Source: Planctomycetota bacterium (GTDB lineage: Bacteria; Planctomycetota; UBA1135; GCA-002686595). Taken from it: DNA of 40,424 nucleotides. Of this stretch, positions 16,539 through 24,802 are shown in pieces (position 1 is the stretch's first letter; each line of letters begins with the position of its first letter). The notes below the pieces were generated by a model. It saw only the letters and a program-made list of their open reading frames with translations, made no database searches and was not told the origin of the DNA. The stretch is from positions 1 to 40,424 of the forward strand of contig VGZE01000014.1 of assembly GCA_016872755.1 (NCBI GenBank), given 5' to 3'. The translations under genes were made by a program, and so were the position numbers.

Positions 16539-19325
16539 ATGAAGATCCTCGGCACGTCTGTCTACCTCGGTCCGAACCTGTACGCGCATTTCCGCGTGAT
16601 CCGGCTCGTGCTCGACCTCGAGCACCTCGAGGCCTGGCCCACCGGCAAGCTCGGCCGCGCCTACACCGACGCGCTGCTCGCGCGCCTGCCGGGTCTGCGC
16701 GAGCACGGCTGCTCGTACAGCGAAGAGGGCGGCTTCGTGAAGCGCCTGCAGGAGGACGAGGGCACCTGGCTCGGCCATGTGCTCGAACACGTGGCGATCG
16801 AGCTGCAGAACGTGGCCGGCGCGCACGTGACCTTCGGCAAGACGCGCGGCAACGGGCAGCCGGGCCAGTACGACGTCGTGTACGAGTACGAGCAGGAGGA
16901 GGTCGGGCTCGACGCGGGCCGGCTGGCGCTCGATCTCCTGCATCACCTGTTGCCCGAGGAGTTGAAGCCCGAGCGCTCGCGCGGTCAGGCCTTCGACTGG
17001 GAGAAGGAGAAGGAGTCGTTCATCAAGAGCGCGCAGCGGCTCGCGCTCGGTCCGTCCACCGCGTCGCTGGTCAAGGCGGCCGAGGATCGCGACGTGCCGT
17101 GGCTGCGGCTGAATCGCTACTCGCTGGTGCAATTCGGGCACGGCAAGTACCAAAAGCGCATCCAGGCCACCGTGACCAGCGAGACGCGCCACATCTCGGT
17201 GGAACTCGCCAGCGACAAGGAGGAGACCAATCGGCTGCTGTCCGATCTCGGCCTCCCCGTGCCCAAGCAGCGCCTGGTCTATTCCAACGACGATGCCGTG
17301 AACGCCGCCGAGCGCATCGGCTGGCCGGTCGTCGTGAAACCGCTCGACGCCAATCACGGCCGCGGCGTCTCGGTGAACCTGAGCAGTCGCGAGCAGGTCG
17401 AGACCGCGTTCACCGAGGCGCGCAAGCATTCGCGCGGGGTGATCGTCGAGAAGTTCGTCGTCGGCGAGGATCACAGGCTGCTCGTGGTCGATGGCGAGCT
17501 GATCGCGGCCGCCAAGCGCGTTCCCGGCCACGTGGTGGGGGACGGCGCGAGCACGATCGCGGCGCTGGTCGACGTCGTGAACTCCGATCCGCGCCGCGGC
17601 GTCGGCCACGAGAAGGTGCTCACGAAGCTGGAGTTCGACCATCAGGCCGAGGTCCTGCTGGCCGCCAAGGGCTACACGAAGGACACGGTGCCCGCGGCCG
17701 GCGAGGTCGTGTACCTGCGCAAGACCGGCAACCTGTCGACGGGCGGCACCGCGATCGACGTGACCGACGTCGTGCACCCCGACAATCGCGAGATGGCCGA
17801 GCGGACCGCCAAGGCCGTCGGGCTCGACGTGTGCGGCGTCGACTTCCTGACTCCCGACATCGCGGTCTCGTACAAGGAGAACGGCGGCGCGATCTGCGAG
17901 GTCAACGCGGCGCCGGGCTTCCGGATGCACGTCGCGCCGACGGAGGGCAAGCCGCGCGACGTGGCGGGCAAGGTGATGGACATGCTGTTCCCGCCGGGCA
18001 CGCCGTCGCGCATCCCGATCGCGGCGATCACCGGCACCAACGGCAAGACCACGACGGCGCGCATGGTCGCGCACGTCTTCAAGATGGCCGGACACCACGT
18101 GGGGCTCGCGACGACCGACGGCGTGTACATCGACGGGCACATGACGGTGAAGGGCGACATGACCGGGCCGATGGCCGCGCGGATGATCCTGCGTGATCCC
18201 TCGGTCGACGCGGCGGTGCTCGAGTCGGCGCGCGGCGGTCTGTTGCGCAGCGGCCTCGGCTACCGGCGCTGCAATGTCGGCGCCGTGCTCAACGTGTCGA
18301 ACGACCACTTGGGACTGAACGGCATCGACACGCTCGAGCAGCTCGCCAAGGTCAAGCGCATCATCGTCGAGGTGGCCAAGGACACGGCCGTCCTCAACGC
18401 CGACAACCCGCACACGCTGCGCATGGCCGACTACACGAAGGCCGAGCACCTGTGCTACGTGACGATGAATCCGAGCCATCCGCTGGTGCGCGAGCACATC
18501 CGCGCCGGCGGCCGCGCGGTCGTGCTCGAGCAGGCGATGAACGGCCACATGATCACGATCTACGACAAGGGCGCGCACGTGCCGCTGCTCTGGACGCACC
18601 TCGTGCCGGCGACGCTGGAGGGCAAAGCGCTGCACAACGTGCAGAACGCGATGTTCGCCGCGGCGATCACGTTCTCGATGGGGATCAAGCTCGAGGAGAT
18701 CCGGCACGGACTGCGGACCTTCGACACGAGCTTCTTCCAGGCGCCGGGGCGGATGAACATCTGCGACGACCACCCGTTCAAGGTGATCCTCGACTACGGG
18801 CACAACCCGGCCGCGATCGGAGCGATGGTGCAGCTCGTCGAGCGCCTCGACGTGAAGGGCCGCCGCATGATCGTGCTGGCCGCCCCCGGCGATCGGCGCG
18901 ACGAGGACATCGTCGAAATGGCGCGCCTGTGCGCCGGCAAGTTCAAGCACTACGTCGTGCGGCGCGACGACGGGCTGCGCGGGCGCGGGGCCGACGAGGT
19001 GCCGCGCATGCTGCGCGATACGCTGCTGCAGTGCGGGGTGGAGGCGAAGGAGATCGACATGATCCCCGAGGAATCACAGGCGCTCGAGCACGCGCTGCGG
19101 TTGTGCAAGGCGGGCGATCTCCTGCTCGCGTTCGGCGACAACATCCAGCGCTGCTGGAAGCAGATCACCGGCTTCAAGCCGGAGTTCCACAAGCAGGCGC
19201 CGGTGGCGAAGGCCGTGCTGCCGCTCGCGTTCGAGCCGAGCGAGGTCGGCGCGCTCAGCGCGGGCATGGATGGTCTCGTGCGCGACGAGCGCGGTGTGCG
19301 CCTGGCGCGCGAGCTCGAGGACTAG
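16539..19325 (+). CDS. cphA: Cyanophycin synthetase
   Basis: 928 aa, the usual CphA1 architecture (typically about 870-900 aa). N-domain about 1-205 ends at QFGHGKYQKRI (GHG 200-202). The ATP-grasp (glutathione-synthetase-like) domain is about 215-490, with VVKPLDANHGRGVSV, EKFVVGEDHRLLV and the Mg-binding EVNAAPGFRMH. The Mur-ligase-like domain is about 495-890, with P-loop ITGTNGKTTTARM (about 498-506), LESARGGLLRSG and VSNDHLG. Known chemistry: the ATP-grasp site adds Asp to the backbone and the Mur site adds Arg to the Asp beta-carboxylate. Both sites look intact. ATG at 16539; the stop is 20 bases before the second ligase. Third gene of the operon. Confidence 0.95.
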   Translation: MKILGTSVYLGPNLYAHFRVIRLVLDLEHLEAWPTGKLGRAYTDALLARLPGLREHGCSYSEEGGFVKRLQEDEGTWLGHVLEHVAIELQNVAGAHVTFGKTRGNGQPGQYDVVYEYEQEEVGLDAGRLALDLLHHLLPEELKPERSRGQAFDWEKEKESFIKSAQRLALGPSTASLVKAAEDRDVPWLRLNRYSLVQFGHGKYQKRIQATVTSETRHISVELASDKEETNRLLSDLGLPVPKQRLVYSNDDAVNAAERIGWPVVVKPLDANHGRGVSVNLSSREQVETAFTEARKHSRGVIVEKFVVGEDHRLLVVDGELIAAAKRVPGHVVGDGASTIAALVDVVNSDPRRGVGHEKVLTKLEFDHQAEVLLAAKGYTKDTVPAAGEVVYLRKTGNLSTGGTAIDVTDVVHPDNREMAERTAKAVGLDVCGVDFLTPDIAVSYKENGGAICEVNAAPGFRMHVAPTEGKPRDVAGKVMDMLFPPGTPSRIPIAAITGTNGKTTTARMVAHVFKMAGHHVGLATTDGVYIDGHMTVKGDMTGPMAARMILRDPSVDAAVLESARGGLLRSGLGYRRCNVGAVLNVSNDHLGLNGIDTLEQLAKVKRIIVEVAKDTAVLNADNPHTLRMADYTKAEHLCYVTMNPSHPLVREHIRAGGRAVVLEQAMNGHMITIYDKGAHVPLLWTHLVPATLEGKALHNVQNAMFAAAITFSMGIKLEEIRHGLRTFDTSFFQAPGRMNICDDHPFKVILDYGHNPAAIGAMVQLVERLDVKGRRMIVLAAPGDRRDEDIVEMARLCAGKFKHYVVRRDDGLRGRGADEVPRMLRDTLLQCGVEAKEIDMIPEESQALEHALRLCKAGDLLLAFGDNIQRCWKQITGFKPEFHKQAPVAKAVLPLAFEPSEVGALSAGMDGLVRDERGVRLARELED

Positions 19326-19345
19326 CTCGAGGCGGAGCTCGCACG

Positions 19346-21103
19346 ATGATCCAGCGTGACTCGCGCCGCCTGCGCGGCGCGAACTTCTTGTGGGACCGCC
19401 CGAGCGCGATCCTCGATGTCGGCCTCGAGCAGCACGAGGACGGCAACGCACTCGTGCGCGCATGGCGCGGCGAGCTCGCGCGAATCCTCCCGCTGGTCGG
19501 GTGGCAGCGCGAAGAGGCCGCCGCGCGCGTGTTTCCCGGCGGCGCGATGCTCGCGATCTCGGCGCCGATGGACGCGCTGCTCGCGGCGACCGAGGTCAAC
19601 GAGTGGGCGTTCGCATCGGCGTGCGAGGTGCTGCGCGGCGAGTCGCCGCGCGACGCGGCGACCCTGGCGGCGGCGGCGAGCGCGCTGCGCGAGAAGATCG
19701 ACGCCCAGCGCAACCCGCGCTTGCCGGCGCTGCGCGCGGCGGCGATCGAGCACGGCGTCCCGTTCTACTGGGACGACAAGCTCGCAAGCGTCGGCCACGG
19801 CCGCTGGTCGAGGAACTACGCACTCGACGCGCTGCCCGCCGCCGCTGCAGTGCCGTGGTCAGAGCTGCGGGCGATTCCCACCGCGATCGTGACGGGCACG
19901 AACGGCAAGACGACGACCGTGCGCCTGTTGGGAGCGATCGGCAAGGCCTGGGGAAAGCACACCGGGCTCTCCTCGACGGACTGGGTGCGCGTCGACGACG
20001 AGATCCTCGATCGTGGCGACTACTCCGGGCCGGTTGGCGCGCGGCTCCTGCTGCGCGACCCGCGCACGGAGCTGGCCGTTCTCGAGACGGCGCGCGGCGG
20101 GATCATGCGCCGCGGCATGGCCCTCGAATCGGTCGATGTCGCGGCGATCACGAACATCGCGGCCGATCACCTCGGCGAATTCGGCAATGCGACGCTCGAG
20201 CTGCTCGCCGATGCGAAGTTCGTGGTGACGCGCATCGCGCGCCGGGTCGTGTTGAACGCAGACTGCGAACTCCTGCACGCGCCCGCGCGAACCGTGCAGG
20301 CACCGATCACGTGGTTCGCGCGCTCGGAGCGCAATCCGCTCGTGGCGGCGCACCTTGCCGCGGGCGGAACGGCTTGCGTCGTGCGCGACGGCATCCTGAC
20401 CCTGCTCGAAGGCGGCCGCGTGCACGCGCTCGGCCGCATCGAGCGGATTCCGATCGCGATGGGGGGGACGGCTCGGCACAACGTGGAGAACTGCCTCGCC
20501 GCCGCCGCGACCGCATTCCACCTCGGCGCGCCTGCGGAATCGATCGCGCGCGGCCTCGAGGGGTTCGAGTCGACGCCAGACGCGAATCCGGGGCGCCTCA
20601 ATGTCTTCGAACTCGGCCCGCGCGGTGAGGCCGTGCGCTGCATCGTCGACTTCGCGCACAACGCGCACGGCTTCGAGGCGCTCTTCGAGATGGCGCGGGC
20701 GCTCGCTCCGAAGCGCTGGGCGGTGTTGGTCGGGCAGGCGGGCGACCGCGACGATGCGTCGATCCTCGAGCTCGCGCGGCTGACGTGGGCAGCGCGGCCG
20801 GATCTCACCGTGCTCAAGGAGATGCACAAGTACCTGCGCGGGCGTCCGCCCGGGCAGGTGGTCGGCATGCTCGATGCCGAGATGCGGCGCGCCGGAGCGC
20901 CCGACCAGGCGATCGCGTTCGCGCCGAGCGAGATCGAGGCGGTGCGGACGGCGTTGGAGTGGTCGCGGTCGGGCGATCTGCTGTTGCTGCTGTGCCACGC
21001 GGAGCGCGAGCGCACGCTCGAGCTGTTGCAGCGCATGCGGGACGCAGGTTGGAAGCCGGGTCAGCCGGTGCCGCAGCCGGCGGCAGCCGAGCCGGCGCAC
21101 TGA
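19346..21103 (+). CDS. CphA-like Mur ligase lacking the ATP-grasp domain
   Basis: 585 aa. A Mur-ligase domain has P-loop VTGTNGKTTTVRL (about 182-194), DYSGPVGARLLLRDPRTELA, LETARGGIMRRG and NIAADHLGEFG, the same motif set as the CphA Mur half. The N-terminal segment VPFYWDDKLASVGHGRWSR aligns by eye with CphA VPWLRLNRYSLVQFGHGKYQ. The distance from GHG to the P-loop is only 32 residues, against about 297 in CphA, so the ATP-grasp domain is cleanly missing. It should be able to do only the Mur-type (Arg-like) ligation. This is the reverse of cyanobacterial CphA2, which keeps the ATP-grasp activity. GGAG lies 11 bases before the ATG. Last gene of the operon by spacing. Activity unknown. Confidence 0.85.
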   Translation: MIQRDSRRLRGANFLWDRPSAILDVGLEQHEDGNALVRAWRGELARILPLVGWQREEAAARVFPGGAMLAISAPMDALLAATEVNEWAFASACEVLRGESPRDAATLAAAASALREKIDAQRNPRLPALRAAAIEHGVPFYWDDKLASVGHGRWSRNYALDALPAAAAVPWSELRAIPTAIVTGTNGKTTTVRLLGAIGKAWGKHTGLSSTDWVRVDDEILDRGDYSGPVGARLLLRDPRTELAVLETARGGIMRRGMALESVDVAAITNIAADHLGEFGNATLELLADAKFVVTRIARRVVLNADCELLHAPARTVQAPITWFARSERNPLVAAHLAAGGTACVVRDGILTLLEGGRVHALGRIERIPIAMGGTARHNVENCLAAAATAFHLGAPAESIARGLEGFESTPDANPGRLNVFELGPRGEAVRCIVDFAHNAHGFEALFEMARALAPKRWAVLVGQAGDRDDASILELARLTWAARPDLTVLKEMHKYLRGRPPGQVVGMLDAEMRRAGAPDQAIAFAPSEIEAVRTALEWSRSGDLLLLLCHAERERTLELLQRMRDAGWKPGQPVPQPAAAEPAH

Positions 21104-21197
21104 CGATTCGAAGGATTCTCGCCACGCGCGCGCCGCCGGCTGCGCGACGAATCGGCATCCTCGGAACCGCGGCCACGCCGCCGAGCCGTGTGGGCGC

Positions 21198-21203
21198 TAC
21201 GAT
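21198..21203 (+). promoter_or_regulatory. Possible -10 element (TACGAT), leaderless start
   Basis: TACGAT with exactly 6 bases before the ATG at 21210, embedded in the same 14-mer (GCGCTACGATCGCA) that precedes the SGNH-hydrolase start on the other strand at 4761. No -35 box is evident. Confidence 0.4.
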
Positions 21204-21209
21204 CGCACC

Positions 21210-21668
21210 ATGTTCGATCCGCAGATGGCGTTGTTGAGCACGGTCCTCGGGCGCGTCGCCGCTGCGGTCGCGGCCAGTCCGACCGACCCGGCTCCCTGGG
21301 CCGAGGCGCGCGCGGCTCTCGCGCCGACTCGCGCGAAGGAGCCGATGATCGCCGCACTGCTCGACGCGCAGGACCTCGCCGGGCTGCAGGCGCTGCTCGC
21401 CGAATGGAACAGTGGCAAGCGCATCTTGCCCGAGCAGGACCGCGAGGTGCTGCGGCGCGCGATGACGGCCTTTCGCAAGACCCTGAAGATCACGCGGCTC
21501 GACTCGGAGTCGAGCATCGGCGGGGGTCCGATGAGCAGCGGCCGCCACTCGTCGATCGTCGGCATCACGCCGCCCAACCGTTACGGGCGGGACGTGTGGG
21601 ACGAGCTCGTGCGTCAGAAGCGCCTGCTCGGCGGCCGGCACGGCGTGTACGAATTGCCGCCGGAGTAG
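21210..21668 (+). CDS. Conserved-looking hypothetical protein
   Basis: 152 aa, soluble, unrecognised. An alanine-rich helical N-terminal half (about 1-100) contains LGRVAAAVAASPTDPAPWAE and LLDAQDLAGLQALLAEWNSG. A glycine/serine linker (SSIGGGPMSSGRHSS) leads to a compact C-terminal motif, VGITPPNRYGRDVWDELV, ending GGRHGVYELPPE. Codon use resembles the neighbours. It follows the cyanophycin operon after 106 bases, but a TACGAT hexamer 6 bases before the ATG suggests its own promoter, so a cyanophycin role is not implied. Confidence 0.6.
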   Translation: MFDPQMALLSTVLGRVAAAVAASPTDPAPWAEARAALAPTRAKEPMIAALLDAQDLAGLQALLAEWNSGKRILPEQDREVLRRAMTAFRKTLKITRLDSESSIGGGPMSSGRHSSIVGITPPNRYGRDVWDELVRQKRLLGGRHGVYELPPE

Positions 21669-21712
21669 GGCGTCGAGGAACGCTTAGACGTCCGAGTTGC
21701 TGCGCATCTGCG

Positions 21713-23341
21713 TCAGGGCAGCTTCGCGGCGAAGGAACCCGGGTCCGCGTCGAAGGCCAGCGGGCACTGGTTGCAGCAGAAGCCGATCAGGCGGCCCTCG
21801 TGTTCGCGCGTGAACCCGGGCTTGATGGGCGCGCCGGAAACCGGGCAGATCGTGTTGATCGGTACCGCTGCCGGAGCCTCAGCGCCGGCTGTCGAGAGTG
21901 GCGCATCGCTCGTCAGCGCGAGCGCTTCCTCGGTCTCGAGTGGCTGCGAGCGCAGGTCCGTTCCGTCATCGATGCGCAGGTTGGGTCGCGCTGCCTGCAG
22001 CGCCTCGATCACGGATCGCTGCAGCCCGCTGTTCCACACGCGCAGGTTCGCCAGCGCCGGCATCCCGGCGAAGTCCTCGACCGTGCACGTGACGAGGGCC
22101 GTGCGCGTGAGCACCAGCTCGCGCAGCTCGGGCAGTCCGCCGAGCGCGCGCAGTGTGACCGGACCGATGCGCGTGGCCGAGAGGTCCAGGCGCTCCAGGC
22201 GTTCCATCCGCGCAAGCAGGGGCGCCAGCGCATCGCCGACCCCGGAGCGGGCGAGCGAGAGGTCGGCGATGTGCGGCGCGAGCGGCCCGAGCCACTCCAG
22301 CGCCTGATCATCGCGCAGCGTCGGCGCGATCGCGGCCGCGTCGATCCACAGCAGCGGCGAGTCCGGTGTGCGCCGCTGCACGTGCAGCAACTTCGCGCGC
22401 AGCTTGGCGACGGCATCGGCGGGCGGCTCGACCACGGATGCGCGCTGCACCGGCAGCTCGACCTGTGGCGCTATCGGCTCGAGCTCGGTCGCGGGCAGCG
22501 GCGCGCCCGCCTCGATCCAGCGACGAAGCTCGTCCAGCTCCGCGGCGTTGGGGCGCGGCTTGCCCGCGGGGGGCATGCATTCGTCGTCGTCGATCGGCAC
22601 GTGCACGCGACGCAGCAGCTCCGAGGCCGCGGGGTTCGCGCGCGACAGCACGTCGCCTGAGATGCCGCCGAGTTCGATCTCCGCGGGACCGTGCAGCGCG
22701 AGACTCCCCTTGCGCTTGGTCGGCCCGTGACAGTCGATGCAATACCCGGCCAGGATCGGCGCGATGCGTTCCTCGTAGACGCGCGCCGGACCATCGGTGG
22801 AGACTTCGAGCGCGGTCGGCGGATCAGCCATCCGGACGCGTTCGCGGAACGGTTCGGTCAGGAAGCCCGCTCCGTGCGAGAGCTCCGCCCCGAGATGCCC
22901 TCCGAATGCGGTGGCGGCCAGGCTCGCGATCAGGACGGCATGGTGGACGACTTGAAGACGCGGCCGTCCATGCGTCAACGCGACGATCAGCACGCCGACG
23001 GCGATCGCGATGCCGAGCAGCCGATGGCGATCGAGGGTCGTGCTCGTCACGTAGGCGTCCTCGCGCGCGAGCACCAGCCCGGCGCCGGCGGTCAGCAAGG
23101 CCGCGAAGGCCGTGGCCCAGCACAGCATGCCGATCGCGCGCTCCAGGCCGATCACGCTGGTGGCCGCGGCATCGGAAGCATCGGCGCGGCGCCGGCGCGC
23201 GAACTGCCAGGCACGCAAGAGCGCGATGGCGACGAGCAGGCCGATCGGCGCGTGCAATAGCAGCGGGTGCAGGCGACCGAAGAACTCGACCCACGCCTGC
23301 AGCGCCGCGGCCGGCGCGCTGTCGGAGGAGTCGATGCTCAT
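21713..23341 (-). CDS. Membrane PSCyt-type c-heme protein with LRR and YHS-like C-terminus
   Basis: 542 aa from the ATG at 23341. Four membrane segments come first (about 25-45, 70-92, 108-125, 133-150; opening [23 protein letters not shown]2231-like). A planctomycete cytochrome C domain follows with heme site CIDCH (201-205) and candidate distal methionine in [10 protein letters not shown] (M256). About 330-460 are leucine-rich repeats ([27 protein letters not shown]). The C-terminus (about 495-540) is a YHS/TRASH-like metal site: [13 protein letters not shown] and GFCCNQC. The ATG overlaps the DUF1501 stop by 4 bases (ATGA), so it is translationally coupled to it. Likely an envelope electron-transfer or binding component; its partners are unknown. 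Confidence 0.85.
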   Translation of the reverse strand: MSIDSSDSAPAAALQAWVEFFGRLHPLLLHAPIGLLVAIALLRAWQFARRRRADASDAAATSVIGLERAIGMLCWATAFAALLTAGAGLVLAREDAYVTSTTLDRHRLLGIAIAVGVLIVALTHGRPRLQVVHHAVLIASLAATAFGGHLGAELSHGAGFLTEPFRERVRMADPPTALEVSTDGPARVYEERIAPILAGYCIDCHGPTKRKGSLALHGPAEIELGGISGDVLSRANPAASELLRRVHVPIDDDECMPPAGKPRPNAAELDELRRWIEAGAPLPATELEPIAPQVELPVQRASVVEPPADAVAKLRAKLLHVQRRTPDSPLLWIDAAAIAPTLRDDQALEWLGPLAPHIADLSLARSGVGDALAPLLARMERLERLDLSATRIGPVTLRALGGLPELRELVLTRTALVTCTVEDFAGMPALANLRVWNSGLQRSVIEALQAARPNLRIDDGTDLRSQPLETEEALALTSDAPLSTAGAEAPAAVPINTICPVSGAPIKPGFTREHEGRLIGFCCNQCPLAFDADPGSFAAKLP

Positions 23342-24798
23342 GCGATGAGCTCGCGACGGACCTCGCCGAACACGTCGGTGAGCCGGAAATCCCGGCCCTG
23401 GTGTCGGTAGCTCAGGCGCTGGTGGTCGAAGCCGAGCAGGTGCAGCAGCGTCGCGTGCAGATCGTGAACGCTGACGGGGTCCTTCGTGATGTTGTACGAG
23501 TAGTCGTCGGTCTCGCCGAAGACGATGCCCGGCCGCACGCCGCCGCCGGCCATCCACAGCGAGAAGCAGCGCGGGTGGTGGTCGCGTCCGTAATTGTCCT
23601 TCGTCAGCGTGCCCTGGCTGTAGCAGGTCCGGCCGAACTCGCCCGACCAGATCACGATGGTCTCGTCGAGCAGACCGCGGCGTTCGAGGTCCTCGAGCAG
23701 CGCGGCCTGCGGACGGTCGACCGCGTCGCATTGGGACTTGAGTTCGCCGGGCAGATTGCCGTGCTGGTCCCAGCCGCGCATGTAGAGCTGGATGAAGCGC
23801 ACGCCGCGCTCGGCGAGGCGCCGCGCGAGCAGGCAACTCGCGGCGAAGGTGCCGGGCTTCTTCACGTCGGGACCGTACAGCTCGAGCGTGCGCTCGTCCT
23901 CGTCGGAGAAATCCGTCAGCTCCGGCACGCTCGCCTGCATCCGATAGGCCATCTCGGCCTGCGCGATGCGCGCGCGCAATTCGGGGTCGAGCGTCCGCGC
24001 GGCCTCCTTCTCGTTGAGCTCGCCGACCAGATCGAGCCACGCGCGGCGGTCCGCGCGCGTGACCCCCGGCGGATCCTCCAGGTAGAGCACCGGGTCGCCG
24101 CTGGAGCGCAACTTGCAGCCCTGGTGCTCGCTGGGGAGGAAGCCCGAGCCCCAGAAGCGCGCCGACAGGGCCTGCATGTTGCCGATGCCCTGCGTGATCA
24201 TCACGACGAAGGTCGGCAGGTTGGCGTTCGCACTGCCCAAGCCGTAACTCGCCCAGGCACCGAAGCTCGGCCGGCCCGGCTGCTGGTTGCCGGTCTGGAA
24301 GAACGTGATGCCGGGCTCGTGGTTGATCGCTTCGGTGTGCATCGAGCGCACGATGCACAGGTGCTTGGCCATCGCGCCGGTGTGCGGCAAGAGCTCGCTG
24401 AGCCAGGCGCCGTCGGCGTTGTTCTGGTAGCGCGTGAACTTGAAGATCGAAGGCGCGATCGGGAAGCGCGCCTGGCCGCTGGTCATGCCGGTCAAGCGCT
24501 GCCCCATGCGGATCGAATCGGGCAGGTCCTGGTCGTAACGCGCGCGCAGTTGCGGCTTGTAGTCGTACAGGTCGATCTGCGAGGGCGCGCCCTCCATGTG
24601 CATGTAGATCACGCGCTTGGCGCGCGGCGCATGATTCAGGAGCGGGCTCGCGAGGGGCGCGGCACTCGCGGCGTGCAGCGGCTTCGGCAGCAGCGACGCG
24701 AGCGCTGCGCTGCCCAGGGCCGCGGACAACCCTGATGCGCAGCTCGTGAAGAAGCGCCGGCGCGTCAGATCCAGGTGGTGCTGCTCGAATGGGTGCAA
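23338..24798 (-). CDS. DUF1501 family Tat-exported protein
   Basis: 486 aa. A twin-arginine signal ([20 protein letters not shown]) is followed by a sulfatase/alkaline-phosphatase-like DUF1501 fold: [49 protein letters not shown] and [18 protein letters not shown]1501 proteins are greatly expanded in planctomycetes and usually pair with DUF1549/DUF1553 proteins, as here; the biochemical role is not established. The start is TTG at 24798, chosen because GAGGAG lies 8 bases upstream. The start falls 4 bases after the DUF1553 stop codon. Confidence 0.9.
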   Translation of the reverse strand: MHPFEQHHLDLTRRRFFTSCASGLSAALGSAALASLLPKPLHAASAAPLASPLLNHAPRAKRVIYMHMEGAPSQIDLYDYKPQLRARYDQDLPDSIRMGQRLTGMTSGQARFPIAPSIFKFTRYQNNADGAWLSELLPHTGAMAKHLCIVRSMHTEAINHEPGITFFQTGNQQPGRPSFGAWASYGLGSANANLPTFVVMITQGIGNMQALSARFWGSGFLPSEHQGCKLRSSGDPVLYLEDPPGVTRADRRAWLDLVGELNEKEAARTLDPELRARIAQAEMAYRMQASVPELTDFSDEDERTLELYGPDVKKPGTFAASCLLARRLAERGVRFIQLYMRGWDQHGNLPGELKSQCDAVDRPQAALLEDLERRGLLDETIVIWSGEFGRTCYSQGTLTKDNYGRDHHPRCFSLWMAGGGVRPGIVFGETDDYSYNITKDPVSVHDLHATLLHLLGFDHQRLSYRHQGRDFRLTDVFGEVRRELIA

Positions 24799-24802
24799 GT
24801 GG

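Noticed and set aside
16419-18950. Open frame of 843 codons antisense to cphA
   Set aside because: Its arginine/histidine/valine-rich translation has no domain, and it mirrors the strongly supported CphA reading frame. It is a GC-rich shadow.
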